Positions 26,874 through 35,652 are shown, counted from the stretch's first letter. The stretch: DNA of 37,002 nucleotides from Glycomyces dulcitolivorans (GCF_003265355.1 NZ_QFRW01000014.1:1-37002), one strand, 5' to 3'. A program made the numbers and translations. The notes: generated by a model not told the origin, from the letters alone.

Positions 26874-27083
26874 ATGATCTGGGCGATATCGGTCGTGCTG
26901 GCACTCGCCGGACTGGTGCTCCTCGCCGTCGCGGCGTGGCGCCTCCTCGGCGGGCTGAAACAACTCAACTCGGGCCTCGACCGCGTTCATGAGCGCGCCG
27001 GCGAGGTACAGGACCTGCAAGAACGCTTGAACCTGACGTTGGCGGAAGTGCAGCGCACGACCGCCGCACTCCCCGAGAAGTGA
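26874..27083 (+). CDS. small membrane-anchored coiled-coil protein
   Basis: The family is not recognised with certainty. The 69-residue protein has one N-terminal membrane helix (MIWAISVVLALAGLVLLAVAAW, 1-22). A heptad-like helix follows, LKQLNSGLDRVHERAGEVQDLQERLNLTLAEVQRT (about 28-62), so an anchored coiled coil is expected. It lies between pafC and tatA and has its own leaderless start. A 228-nt gap separates it from tatA, so it is probably a separate transcript. Confidence 0.75.
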   Translation: MIWAISVVLALAGLVLLAVAAWRLLGGLKQLNSGLDRVHERAGEVQDLQERLNLTLAEVQRTTAALPEK

Positions 27084-27143
27084 CGCATCCCCGTCGCACT
27101 CGCCACATTCTGATAAAGATCAGGGATCCCGAAGGCTCCAGTG

Positions 27144-27173
27144 TTGACGGAAGTGTCAAACGTCGGTCATGCT
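27144..27173 (+). promoter_or_regulatory. candidate promoter and dyad upstream of tatA
   Basis: TTGACG (27144-27149) is the best -35-like box in the gap, but the matching -10 (CATGCT, 27168-27173) is weak. TTGAC and GTCAA (27155-27159) form a small inverted repeat. A second -10-like TACGAT is at 27268-27273, nearer tatA. The rest of 27084-27311 shows no gene. Confidence 0.3.
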
Positions 27174-27311
27174 TGTCCGGCTCGACGATGTCGTAGCCGC
27201 GCCTACCAACGGTGACCACGGGGCGAACCCGGTTCCAGGCTCCGTGGCGGCAGCCTCCATCGAGGCATACGATGGTTAACGTCACCGACATATATCCGGA
27301 GGGACCGAACA

Positions 27312-27590
27312 ATGGGTGCACTGAAGCCCTGGCACATCATCATTCTCGTCGTTGTCATCCTGCTGGTGTTCGGCTCCCGGAAGCTCCCGGACATGGCCCG
27401 CGGACTGGGTCGCTCCATGCGCATCCTGAAGTCCGAGACCGAGGCCATGAAGAAGGACGGGAGCAACCCGGACGAGGACGGCGACGTGCGCGCCGAGCCC
27501 AAGCACACCCGCGAGCCGCTCGAACCGCCGGCGCCGGTCAGCGAGAGCGTGATCGACGGCGAAGCGGTCGACCGCAAGCAGACGCGATAG
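27312..27590 (+). CDS. tatA: twin-arginine translocase subunit TatA
   Basis: The 92-residue protein forms the protein-conducting assemblies of the Tat pathway. A short N-terminal membrane helix (PWHIIILVVVILLVFGSRKLP, about 6-26) with the hinge FGSRKLPDMARGLGRSMRI and an amphipathic helix is followed by a charged tail. GGAGGG (27298-27303) with an 8-nt spacer precedes ATG 27312. tatC follows after 22 nt. The arrangement pafBC-tatA-tatC is conserved in actinobacteria. No tatB is present here and it is probably encoded elsewhere. Confidence 0.96.
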   Translation: MGALKPWHIIILVVVILLVFGSRKLPDMARGLGRSMRILKSETEAMKKDGSNPDEDGDVRAEPKHTREPLEPPAPVSESVIDGEAVDRKQTR

Positions 27591-27612
27591 CCGGGATACG
27601 GCCGTTACCGAC

Positions 27613-28584
27613 ATGGCGGACGAACCACCGCGGCGCAAGGGCAAACGCCAGACCAAGTTCCAGCGCGCCGCCGACGGCTCCATGACGCTCATGGAGCACC
27701 TCATGGACCTGCGGTCGCGACTGATGATCGCGGTCCTGGTCATCCTGGTCGGCACCGCGCTGGGCCTGATCTTCTCGAAGCAGGCCATCGAGTTCCTCGC
27801 CCAGCCCTACTGCAACACGTCGGGCGCGAACGTGGAGTCCGGCGAAGAGGTGCTGTGCAACTTCACGCTGAACTCCCCGGCCTCGCACATCGCGCTGTAC
27901 CTCAAGGTCTCCCTGTACATGGGCCTGGTGGCGACCTCGCCGATCTGGCTGTACCAGCTGTGGGCGTTCATCGCCCCCGGCCTGCACCGGAACGAGCGCA
28001 AGTACGCCTACACGTTCATCGGGATCGCCGCCCCGCTGTTCCTCGGCGGCGCGGCCCTCGCGTACTTCGTGGTCAGCCACGGCATCCAGTTCATCATGGT
28101 GCTCCAAGAGGGCACCGGGTTCACGATCGCGCTGAACCTAGAGGAGTACATCAACTTCTACCTCACGGTGATGGTGGTCTTCGGGATCGGATTCGAGTTC
28201 CCGCTGATCATGTTGATGCTCAACGTGATGGGACTGGTCTCCGCGAAGCGGATGCGCGGCTGGTGGCGGATCGTGGTCGTGGTGAGCTTCATCTTCACCG
28301 CGATCTTCACGCCCACGCCCGACCCGTTCGGCATGACCGCGCTCGCGTTCTGCATGCTCATCCTCTACGGCCTCGCGCTGATCGTCGCCCATCTCAACGA
28401 CAAGCGCAAGGGCATCACCGAAGAGGACGAGTGGGACGACGAGGAGGCCAGCGACATAGGCGCGTCCGATGACGTCGCGGCCGCCTCCACCATCGCGGCC
28501 GGCGGGCTCGACGACGAGGACTACCCGGACGAGCGGCGCAACCGCCTCGGCCGACGCGTCGACGGCTACGACGACATCACCTGA
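27613..28584 (+). CDS. tatC: twin-arginine translocase subunit TatC
   Basis: The 323-residue six-helix membrane protein recognises twin-arginine signal peptides. The cytosolic N-terminus MTLMEHLMDLRSRL matches the HLxELRxR motif, with Asp replacing Glu. SLYMGLVATSPIWLYQLWAFIAPGLHRNERKYA contains the conserved Pro and Glu of the first cytosolic loop. FELPL-like FEFPLIMLML and the last helices follow. An acidic tail of about 60 residues (from EEDEWDDEEAS) is longer than in E. coli but common in actinobacteria. ATG 27613 has no good ribosome-binding site, so translation is probably coupled to tatA. Confidence 0.96.
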   Translation: MADEPPRRKGKRQTKFQRAADGSMTLMEHLMDLRSRLMIAVLVILVGTALGLIFSKQAIEFLAQPYCNTSGANVESGEEVLCNFTLNSPASHIALYLKVSLYMGLVATSPIWLYQLWAFIAPGLHRNERKYAYTFIGIAAPLFLGGAALAYFVVSHGIQFIMVLQEGTGFTIALNLEEYINFYLTVMVVFGIGFEFPLIMLMLNVMGLVSAKRMRGWWRIVVVVSFIFTAIFTPTPDPFGMTALAFCMLILYGLALIVAHLNDKRKGITEEDEWDDEEASDIGASDDVAAASTIAAGGLDDEDYPDERRNRLGRRVDGYDDIT

Positions 28585-28613
28585 GTCCGGTTGGGACGAA
28601 GGCAGAGCGAATA

Positions 28614-28647
28614 GGAAGGGCCCGGAGCGAAAGCTCCGGGCCCTTCC
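28614..28647. terminator. bidirectional terminator between tatC and the HAD gene
   Basis: A 15-bp perfect stem (28614-28628 with 28633-28647) closes on the stable tetraloop GAAA, in a 77-nt convergent gap. It is the strongest hairpin in this region. Confidence 0.88.
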
Positions 28648-28661
28648 TGCGTTCAGTGGGT

Positions 28662-29399
28662 CTAGCAGCCCGCGCGGACCAGCCGCAGGACCGCGTCGAG
28701 GCCGACCGCCCGGCCCGCCTCGGCGTGCGGCACCAGGTAGCAGCGGGCCCCGATCCGGGCCGCGCCCGCGTCGGCCATCGTGTCGCCGACCATGAGCACC
28801 CGGCCCGGCTCCACGTCCAGCGCATGGCACGCGGAGTAGAAGATCTTCTCGTCGGGCTTGCAGTAGCCGACCTCGTAGGACAGCACCCACGCGTCGATGA
28901 ACCGGTCGATGCCCAGGCGCCGCAGGATCGGGCGCGCGTCGAAGCCGATGTTCGACACCAAGGCGATCGGGTACCCCTGGGCCTTGAGCGACACCAGGGT
29001 CGAGAACGTGTCGGCGAACGCCACCCACCCCTCGGGGGAGGCCAGCCGGTCGTAGAGGGCGTCGGCCAGGCCGTCGAACACGCCGTGCGCCTGGGCCGCG
29101 AGCTCGGTGAACGCCTCGCGGTGGGCGTCCTCGTCGAGGTCCCGGTCGGCCCACGCCTCCGCGAAGTGGGGCCGCACCCGGGGCTCCATGCCCGAACCGA
29201 GCCATCCCTGCGCGCCGATGGCGTCCGCCAGGGCGGTCACCGCGAGCGGCGAGAGCTGCCTCCCGCAGACCTCGGCGGCCAGTGCCACCGACCGCGTCAG
29301 AGGTTCGAGCTGCGCCAAGGTGCCGTGGAAGTCGAACAGGACCGCGTCGACCCCTCCGCGTCCCGCATCGTCGTCTCCTGGTGAGGAATCACGGTGCAC
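28662..29399 (-). CDS. HAD-superfamily (subfamily IA) hydrolase-like protein
   Basis: The 245-residue protein has motif I DFHGT, motif II VSNIGF, motif III Lys in GYCKPDEKIF and motif IV VGDTMADAGAA. The second acidic residue of motif I is His instead of Asp, so classic phosphatase chemistry is doubtful. The start is uncertain. GTG 29399 has TATCGT at 6 nt, giving a leaderless start and an N-terminus MHRDSSPGDDDAGRGGVDAV. An ATG at 29368 with a good AGGAG site is out of frame, but would be in frame if the G4 run at 29351-29354 had one more base. The gene diverges from helY across 99 nt. Confidence 0.85.
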   Translation of the reverse strand: MHRDSSPGDDDAGRGGVDAVLFDFHGTLAQLEPLTRSVALAAEVCGRQLSPLAVTALADAIGAQGWLGSGMEPRVRPHFAEAWADRDLDEDAHREAFTELAAQAHGVFDGLADALYDRLASPEGWVAFADTFSTLVSLKAQGYPIALVSNIGFDARPILRRLGIDRFIDAWVLSYEVGYCKPDEKIFYSACHALDVEPGRVLMVGDTMADAGAARIGARCYLVPHAEAGRAVGLDAVLRLVRAGC

Positions 29400-29405
29400 C
29401 ACCGG

Positions 29406-29411
29406 ACGATA
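29406..29411 (-). promoter_or_regulatory. -10 box, leaderless promoter of the HAD gene
   Basis: On the minus strand TATCGT ends 6 nt before GTG 29399. Confidence 0.4.
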
Positions 29412-29468
29412 CCCCGCCGTGTAGGCGTCGTCACAGCCGGGTGCGCCGGGCGCGTTACCGGGATGCTC

Positions 29469-29491
29469 TTGTCGGGGTGGCAGACTAGTGT
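29469..29491 (+). promoter_or_regulatory. PafBC-dependent (RecA-NDp-type) promoter of helY
   Basis: TTGTCGGGG, eight bases, TAGTGT matches TTGTCRGTG-N8-TANNNT at 8 of 9 upstream positions with exact spacing; the -10 box equals that of the mycobacterial recA damage promoter. It ends 7 nt before ATG 29499, so the mRNA should be leaderless. Confidence 0.75.
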
Positions 29492-29498
29492 TGGGGCC

Positions 29499-32222
29499 AT
29501 GGTTAACGCCGACGTGCACGCCGACGACCGCTCCCCGGCCGAGCGCCACGCCGCCGACAGGGTGCGCCGGCAGTGGCCCCAGCTGGCGGCGTTCTCGGGA
29601 GACTACCCGTTCCTCCTTGACGACTTCCAGATCGAGGCATGCCGCGTCCTCGAAAGCGGCCATGGCGTCCTCGTCTGCGCCCCCACCGGCGCCGGCAAGA
29701 CCGTCGTCGGCGAGTTCGCCGTGCACCTGGCGCTGGCCGAAGGCCGGAAGTGCTTCTACACCACGCCGATCAAGGCCCTGTCGAACCAGAAGTACAACGA
29801 CCTCGTCGACGCCCACGGCGCCGAGAACGTCGGACTGCTGACCGGCGACACCGTCATCAACGGCGAGGCCCCGATCGTCATCATGACGACCGAGGTCCTG
29901 CGGAACATGATCTACGCGGGCTCGCCGACCCTCCAGGGGCTGCGGTACGTGGTCATGGACGAGGTCCACTACCTCGCCGACCGCTTCCGCGGCGCCGTGT
30001 GGGAGGAGATCATCATCGAACTCCCGCAGGAGGTCCGGGTCGTCTCGCTGTCGGCGACGGTCTCCAACGCAGAGGAGTTCGGCGACTGGCTCAAGAGCGT
30101 CCGCGGCTCCACCGAGGTCGTGGTCTCCGAGACCCGCCCGGTCCCGCTGTGGCAGCACATGATGATCGGCGGCGCCCTGCTCGACCTGTTCGAGCCCGAC
30201 GTCGACTACGTCTCCAAGGAGCTGCTCAAGAAGGACGCCCGCATGCGCGAGCGCAGCGAGCGCACCGGCGGCGGGCGCCGCCGCGGACGGCCCCATGTGG
30301 ACCGCGGCCGCGTCGTCTCCCGCCTCGACCAGGCCGCGCTGCTCCCGGCGATCTACTTCATCTTCTCCCGCGCCGGCTGCGACGCCGCCGTCGACGAGTG
30401 CGTGCGCGCCGGCCTGCGGCTCACCGACGGGCGCGAGCGCGACGAGATTGTCGACTACGCGACCGCGTCGGTCGCCCACATCGACCCCGCCGACCTCGAC
30501 GCCGTCGGCTTCGACCGGTGGCTCGCCGGGCTCGCCGCGGGCATCGCCGCCCACCACGCCGGGCTGCTGCCGGTGTTCAAAGAGGTCGTCGAGAAGCTCT
30601 TCGAGCGCGGTCTGCTCAAGGCCGTGTTCGCCACCGAGACGCTCGCGCTGGGCATCAACATGCCCGCGCGGTCGGTGGTCCTGGAGCGCCTCATCAAGTA
30701 CGACGGCTCCGACCACGTCATGCTCACCCCCGGCCAGTACACGCAGCTGACCGGGCGCGCCGGGCGGCGCGGCATCGACGTCGAGGGCCACGCGGTCACC
30801 GTGTGGGCCGAGGACGTGCGCCCCAAGGAGCTCGCGGGCCTCGCCTCCAAGCGCACGTACCCGCTGAACTCCTCGTTCGCGCCGTCCTACAACATGGCCG
30901 TGAACCTCATCGGCGCCGCCGGAGTCGAACGCGCCCAAGAGGTCCTGGCGTCCTCGTTCGCGCAGTTCCAATCGGACTCCGAGGCCGTCCACATCGCCGA
31001 GCAGGCCCGCTCGCTGGGCCGGCGCGCCGCCGAGGCTGCCAAGGGCGCCGAGTGCCACAAGGGCGACTTCCTCGCCTACTTCGAACTCACGCACGAGCTC
31101 TCGCAGGCCGAGCGCGCGAACCAGAAGCGCCGCAAGGGCGCCCTGCGCGACGAGGCCCGCACCAACCTCGAAGAGCTGCGCGGCGGGGACGTCATCTGGA
31201 TCTCCCGCGGCAAGCGCGTCGGCTGGGCCGTGTTCCTGCGGCCCACCGGCGGCTCGCGCCACCACGACCCGCGCTGGGCGGTGCTCACCGCCGACGGCTG
31301 GACGGGGACCGTGGAGACCGCCGCGTTCGACGGCGGCCTGGAGGTCGTCGCCAAGATCAACGTGCCCAAGCGCTTCGACCGCCGCGACCCCAAGTCCCGC
31401 ACCGACCTCGCGTCGAGCCTGCGCGAGGCCACCCGGGACCGGGCACGCCCGACGCGCCGCGGCGGCGCGGCCGAGACCCCCGAGATCGCGCGCCTGCGCG
31501 AGGAGGTCAAGGGCCACCCGTGCCGCACCTGCCCCGACGCCGGGCAGCACACCGTGCACGCGTCCCGCTGGTCGCGCCTCAAGCGCGAGGAGGAGACGCT
31601 GCGGCGCCGCTCCGAGCGGCGCGAGCACTCCCTGGCCCGCCAGTTCACGGCCGTGCGCGAGGTCCTCACCGAGTTCGGGTACCTCGAAGGCGAGACCGTC
31701 ACCGAGTCGGGGCGGCTGCTGCGCAACCTGTTCGTGGAGACCGACCTGCTCGTCGCCCAGTGCCTGCGCGACGGCATCTGGGAGGGCCTGGGCCCGGCCC
31801 CGCTGGCGGCCATCGCCTCGACGGTCATCTACGAGTCCCGCTTCGAGGAGGACGAGTTCTTCGTGGCCGTCCCCGGCCAGATCACCGAGCACGTCGCCAA
31901 GACCGTGCGCCGCTGGGAGGGCATCCGGCGCTCGGAGAACCAGCGGGGCCTGTCGCTGATCTCGCGCCCGCAGCTGGGCCTGGCCTGGCCGATCTACCGG
32001 TGGACCAGCGGCGAGGAGCTGTCGAAGGCCCTCGCGGCGGCCGACGGCCCGTGGCCGATGCCCGGCGGCGACTTCGTCCGCTGGGCCCGCCGCACCGCCG
32101 ACCTGCTGCACCAGATGGGCACGGCCGCCCGCTTCATCGGCACCGAGTCCTCGAACAAGCTCGCCGACGCGGCCTTCGAAGCGGTGGACGCGATCCGCCG
32201 CGGCGTGGTCGCCGACGTCTAG
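29499..32222 (+). CDS. helY: Ski2-like DEVH-box helicase HelY
   Basis: The 907-residue superfamily 2 helicase has motif I APTGAGKT (about 60-67), motif Ia TTPIKALSNQKY, motif II DEVH (154-157), motif III SATVSNAEEFGDWL, motif V TETLALGINMPARSVV and motif VI QLTGRAGRRGID. A long C-terminal region with the DSHCT-type domain follows. The length matches M. tuberculosis HelY, which is also next to tatC. It probably unwinds RNA or DNA-RNA structures; the exact substrate is not settled. ATG 29499 was chosen because TAGTGT lies 7 nt upstream within a PafBC-type promoter, suggesting induction by DNA damage. It ends at a terminator shared with the convergent ATPase gene. Confidence 0.95.
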   Translation: MVNADVHADDRSPAERHAADRVRRQWPQLAAFSGDYPFLLDDFQIEACRVLESGHGVLVCAPTGAGKTVVGEFAVHLALAEGRKCFYTTPIKALSNQKYNDLVDAHGAENVGLLTGDTVINGEAPIVIMTTEVLRNMIYAGSPTLQGLRYVVMDEVHYLADRFRGAVWEEIIIELPQEVRVVSLSATVSNAEEFGDWLKSVRGSTEVVVSETRPVPLWQHMMIGGALLDLFEPDVDYVSKELLKKDARMRERSERTGGGRRRGRPHVDRGRVVSRLDQAALLPAIYFIFSRAGCDAAVDECVRAGLRLTDGRERDEIVDYATASVAHIDPADLDAVGFDRWLAGLAAGIAAHHAGLLPVFKEVVEKLFERGLLKAVFATETLALGINMPARSVVLERLIKYDGSDHVMLTPGQYTQLTGRAGRRGIDVEGHAVTVWAEDVRPKELAGLASKRTYPLNSSFAPSYNMAVNLIGAAGVERAQEVLASSFAQFQSDSEAVHIAEQARSLGRRAAEAAKGAECHKGDFLAYFELTHELSQAERANQKRRKGALRDEARTNLEELRGGDVIWISRGKRVGWAVFLRPTGGSRHHDPRWAVLTADGWTGTVETAAFDGGLEVVAKINVPKRFDRRDPKSRTDLASSLREATRDRARPTRRGGAAETPEIARLREEVKGHPCRTCPDAGQHTVHASRWSRLKREEETLRRRSERREHSLARQFTAVREVLTEFGYLEGETVTESGRLLRNLFVETDLLVAQCLRDGIWEGLGPAPLAAIASTVIYESRFEEDEFFVAVPGQITEHVAKTVRRWEGIRRSENQRGLSLISRPQLGLAWPIYRWTSGEELSKALAAADGPWPMPGGDFVRWARRTADLLHQMGTAARFIGTESSNKLADAAFEAVDAIRRGVVADV

Positions 32223-32232
32223 GCGCGTGCAC

Positions 32233-32258
32233 CGGCCGCGGCCCCTCGGCCGCGGCCG
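32233..32258. terminator. bidirectional terminator between helY and the ATPase gene
   Basis: An 11-bp perfect stem (32233-32243 with 32248-32258) with loop CCTC fills the 36-nt gap between convergent stop codons. Confidence 0.8.
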
Positions 32259-32990
32259 TCAGTCGCTCGCGAGCAGGTGGTGGACGAAGCGCTGCGGGTC
32301 GGCCAGGAAGTCCCGGGTCAGGCGGACCGGGCCCGCGTCGTCGTACTCGATCGGCGCGATGCCGTCCGGGCCCGTCTCGTAGCGCAGCGCGTCCGGGCAG
32401 GCGAGCAGGATCGGGGAGTGGGTGGCGACGATGAACTGGGCGCCCGCCTTCGCCAGGTCGGCGATGACCGCGAGGAGCGCCAGGCAGCCGTGGACCGACA
32501 GGGCCGACTCGGGCTCGTCGAGCAGGTAGAGGCCCCCGGGACCGAACCGGTTGGTCGCCAGGTCCAGGAACCCCTCGCCGTGCGAGCGCTCGTGCGCCGA
32601 GGTCCCGCCGTAGGAGTCCAGCGGCCCGCCGAGGCGTTCGATTTCGGTCGCCACATTGAAATAGGTCTCGGCGCGCAGGAAGAACGAGTCCACCGGGCGC
32701 GGCCCGGCCCGGCGCGTGACCACCAGGTGCTCGGCGAGCGGCGTCGCGGTCTCGCGGGTGGCGAACCGGAAGTTCCGCGACCCGCCCTCGGCGTTGACGC
32801 CCAGTTCGACCGCGAGCGCCTCGACGATCGTGGACTTCCCGGTCCCGTTGTCGCCGCACAGCATCACCACGGCCGCGTCCAGGTCGAGCCCGTCCTCCAA
32901 GGCGCGCACCGCGGGCACCTCCCACGGCCAGCCCCGCCCCGGGAGCCCTTCGGCGCGCACCGACCGCAGGAACGGCGCGGGCGGCCTCAC
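32259..32990 (-). CDS. ABC-type AAA ATPase of the COG3910 type
   Basis: The 243-residue soluble ATPase has Walker A CGDNGTGKST, NAEGGSRNFRFATRE, FFLRAETYFNVATEIE, SHGEGFLDL as signature loop, Walker B GLYLLDEPESALS and switch FIVATHSP. This layout is that of small stand-alone ABC/SMC-like ATPases of unknown role. The GTG at 32990 overlaps the exonuclease stop by 4 nt (GTGA), so it was preferred over the upstream ATG at 33044, which lies inside the exonuclease gene. Translational coupling suggests the ATPase and the nuclease work together or are needed in similar amounts; this is inference. Confidence 0.88.
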   Translation of the reverse strand: MRPPAPFLRSVRAEGLPGRGWPWEVPAVRALEDGLDLDAAVVMLCGDNGTGKSTIVEALAVELGVNAEGGSRNFRFATRETATPLAEHLVVTRRAGPRPVDSFFLRAETYFNVATEIERLGGPLDSYGGTSAHERSHGEGFLDLATNRFGPGGLYLLDEPESALSVHGCLALLAVIADLAKAGAQFIVATHSPILLACPDALRYETGPDGIAPIEYDDAGPVRLTRDFLADPQRFVHHLLASD

Positions 32991-33889
32991 TCGGCCGCCG
33001 CGACGGCCTCGCGGAGGCGCTTGAGCGCCGAGCCGACGTTCCACTCCTCGGCCAGCGCCTCGACCGCCTTCGGGTCCTTCCAGGTCTCGGGGATCGCCGC
33101 GTCCACCACCGGCACGTCGACGTCGGTGACGACCGAGGAGACCTTGACGGCCCGGTCGAGGTAGTCGGCGGCGTCGGTGATCGCCGCCCGTTGGCGGGCG
33201 GGCAGCTCCGAGGCCTCATCGGCCGCGGCCGCCTTGATGCCGGAGATCCCGCCGTACGTGTTCACCAGGGCCACAGCCGTCTTCGCACCGATGCCCTTGA
33301 CGCCGGGCAGGCCGTCCGAGGGGTCGCCGCGCAGGACCGCGAAGTCCACGTAGTGGCCCGGGCTGACCCCGAACTTCGTCGCCACCGCCTCGCCGTCGAA
33401 CAGCTCCGCCTTCGAGATGCCCTTCGCCAGGTACACGACGTGGCGGGCCCGGTCGTCGTCGACGAGCTGGAACAGGTCGCGGTCGCCGGTGACGACCAGG
33501 ACCGGCTCGGCCGTGCGCGCGGCGAGGGTCGCGATGACGTCGTCGGCCTCGTACCGCGGATGGGTCGCGGTGGCGATGCCCAGCGCCGGCAGCAGCGCCT
33601 CGATCGCCGCGACCTGGTCGTCCAGGCCGTCGGGGGTGTCCTCGGCGCCGTCGGCGGTCGCCCGCTCGGCCTTGTACGCCGGGAGCAGCTCCAGGCGCCA
33701 CTCGGGCCGCCAGTTCCCTTCGAGGCAGCAGACCATCCCGGTGGGGGAGAAGCGCCTCGCCAGCACCGCCAGGCCGTCGAAGAAGCCCCGCACCGCCCCC
33801 GAGCGCCGGCCGTCCGGGGCCTTGATCGAGGAGGGGAGCCCGTAGTAGGCGCGGTACCACAAGGACGCGGCGTCGATGAGCATCAGCAT
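32987..33889 (-). CDS. stand-alone 5'-3' exonuclease (PolA N-domain/FEN type)
   Basis: The 300-residue PIN-like nuclease resembles the 5' nuclease domain of DNA polymerase I. N-terminal MLMLIDAASLWYRAYYGLP has a metal-binding Asp, ADDVIATLA and VTGDRDLFQLV supply further acidic ligands, and GLPGVKGIGAKTAVALVNTYG is the helix-three-turn-helix DNA grip. ATG 33889 has GAGAGAG about 8 nt upstream; longer frames begin in non-coding DNA. A homologous exonuclease gene sits near helY in M. tuberculosis. It probably processes flaps or branched DNA. The downstream ATPase gene overlaps it by 4 nt. Confidence 0.92.
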   Translation of the reverse strand: MLMLIDAASLWYRAYYGLPSSIKAPDGRRSGAVRGFFDGLAVLARRFSPTGMVCCLEGNWRPEWRLELLPAYKAERATADGAEDTPDGLDDQVAAIEALLPALGIATATHPRYEADDVIATLAARTAEPVLVVTGDRDLFQLVDDDRARHVVYLAKGISKAELFDGEAVATKFGVSPGHYVDFAVLRGDPSDGLPGVKGIGAKTAVALVNTYGGISGIKAAAADEASELPARQRAAITDAADYLDRAVKVSSVVTDVDVPVVDAAIPETWKDPKAVEALAEEWNVGSALKRLREAVAAAE

Positions 33890-34045
33890 GCGCACCACTC
33901 TCTCACGCGAAGCCGACACCGCGGGCGAACGGCGATCCGCCCCGTCCGTACTGCGAAACCTGCCACATCAACACCCAGGTGGCACAAGTATGGGAGGGTC
34001 CGACCGGAAAGATCGGCCCATCAGCGAACTACGAGGAGCCTTCAG

Positions 34046-34831
34046 GTGAACATCTCCACCCGCCGCGCCGCGGCAGCCCTGGCCCTGATCGGGACCGGAC
34101 TCGCCGCCGCCGCATGCTCGTCCGGAGCCGACGACGACAGCACCCTCACCGTCTGCACCAACGTGCCCTTCGAGCCCTTCGAGTTCTCCGAGGACGGCGA
34201 GTACGCCGGGTTCGACATCGACCTCATGAACACCCTCGCCGAGCGCCTCGACCAGACCGTCGAGATCGTCGAGATCAGCTTCGACTCGATCTCCTCGGGC
34301 GAGGCCCTGAACGCCGGCACCTGCGACATCGCCGCCGCCGGGCTGTCCATCACCGAGGAGCGCCAGGCCGCCATGGGCATGTCCCAGGCGTACTACCGCG
34401 CCGACCAGGCCCTGGTCGTGCCCTCCGGTTCCGCCGTCGCGTCCCTGGAGGACCTCGACGGGCTCCAGGTCGCCGTCCAGTCCGGCTCCACCGGCGAGGC
34501 CTACGCCAACGACAACGCCGAGCAGTACGGCTACGAGGTCGTCGCCTTCGAGTCCATGGGCGACATCGCCTCCGCGCTCACCGCCGGGTCCGTCCAGGCC
34601 TCCATCGCCGACCTCGCTACCTGGAACGAGATGATCGAGACCGCGACCGATCTGGCGCTGGTGCAGACCATCGAGACCGCCGAGCACTACGGCTTCGCCG
34701 TTCAGAAGGACGACACCGAGCTCCTCGACGAGGTCAACACCATGCTCGACGAGGTCTTCGCGGACGGCACCTACGCGGAGCTGTACGAGAAGTGGATCGG
34801 CGAGCCCTACACCGGGAACCTCGACCAGTAG
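34046..34831 (+). CDS. polar amino-acid ABC transporter substrate-binding lipoprotein
   Basis: The 261-residue type-3 solute-binding protein captures amino acids outside the cell and delivers them to the permease. The signal peptide [24 protein letters not shown] ends at lipidation Cys24, in an Ala-rich, slightly unusual lipobox. The domain opens [36 protein letters not shown], a family hallmark, and includes [27 protein letters not shown] and [17 protein letters not shown] 34046 has GAGGAG (34033-34038) with a 7-nt spacer. The permease start overlaps its stop by one base. The exact ligand is not determined. Confidence 0.94.
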   Translation: MNISTRRAAAALALIGTGLAAAACSSGADDDSTLTVCTNVPFEPFEFSEDGEYAGFDIDLMNTLAERLDQTVEIVEISFDSISSGEALNAGTCDIAAAGLSITEERQAAMGMSQAYYRADQALVVPSGSAVASLEDLDGLQVAVQSGSTGEAYANDNAEQYGYEVVAFESMGDIASALTAGSVQASIADLATWNEMIETATDLALVQTIETAEHYGFAVQKDDTELLDEVNTMLDEVFADGTYAELYEKWIGEPYTGNLDQ

Positions 34832-35652
34832 TGGACGCCGCCACCGAAACCGCGCCCGCCCGCGCCCGGATGACGGCGCGGCAGCGGCGGCGCCTCGCGC
34901 GCGGCGTCCAGTACGCCGTCATCGTCGCCGTCGTGGCGGCGCTGGCCGCCGCGGCCGACTGGGACCGGATCGCCGCCTCGTTCTTCCAGCTCGACATCGC
35001 GGCCGACATGTTCCCGGCCGTGTGGACCTCGTTCTGGAACACGATCGTCTACACCGTCCTCGCGTTCGCCTTCGGCATGGTCGTCGGCGTGCCGATCGCG
35101 CTCATGCGCGTCTCCGCGTTCGGCCCCTACCGCTGGTTCGCGACCGCGTACGTCGAGGTCTTCCGCGGCCTGCCCGCGCTGCTCGTGCTGTTCCTCGTCG
35201 GCTTCGGCGTCCCCCAGGCCTTCCCCGGCATCCAGTACCCCGGCGGCGTCTACGGGCAGGTCGCCATCGGCCTGGGCCTCACCTCCTCGGCGTACATCGC
35301 CGAGAGCGTCCGCGCCGGCATCCAGGCCGTCCCCAAGGGACAGGTCGAGGCCGCCCGCTCCCTCGGCATGGGCCACACCCGCACCATGGTCACCGTGGTC
35401 CTGCCGCAGGCGCTGCGGATCGTCGTGCCGCCGTTGACGAACGAGCTCGTCATGCTCACCAAGGACTCCTCGCTCGTGTTCGTCCTCGGCGTCACCACCG
35501 CCACGATGGAGCTGTCCAAGTTCGCCCGCAACGAGCTGACCGACACCGCCAACGCCACCCCGCTGCTGGTCGGCGGCCTGCTCTACCTGCTGCTGACGAT
35601 CCCGCTCGGGCTCCTGGCCCGGCGCCTGGAGAACCGGGAGGACAAGCGATGA
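34831..35652 (+). CDS. polar amino-acid ABC transporter permease
   Basis: The 273-residue inner-membrane permease of the HisM/GlnP type has about five membrane helices. The N-terminal stretch is basic ([19 protein letters not shown]). [26 protein letters not shown] and [19 protein letters not shown] are family blocks, and the EAA-loop is [32 protein letters not shown] 34831 overlaps the upstream TAG stop (TAGTG); ATG 34870 is an alternative. Its stop overlaps the ATPase ATG by 4 nt. The three genes are translationally coupled. Confidence 0.92.
   Translation: MDAATETAPARARMTARQRRRLARGVQYAVIVAVVAALAAAADWDRIAASFFQLDIAADMFPAVWTSFWNTIVYTVLAFAFGMVVGVPIALMRVSAFGPYRWFATAYVEVFRGLPALLVLFLVGFGVPQAFPGIQYPGGVYGQVAIGLGLTSSAYIAESVRAGIQAVPKGQVEAARSLGMGHTRTMVTVVLPQALRIVVPPLTNELVMLTKDSSLVFVLGVTTATMELSKFARNELTDTANATPLLVGGLLYLLLTIPLGLLARRLENREDKR

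Noticed and set aside
27084-27311. Possible riboswitch or small RNA in the gap before tatA
   Set aside because: No conserved riboswitch core or clear stem-loop plus terminator was seen.
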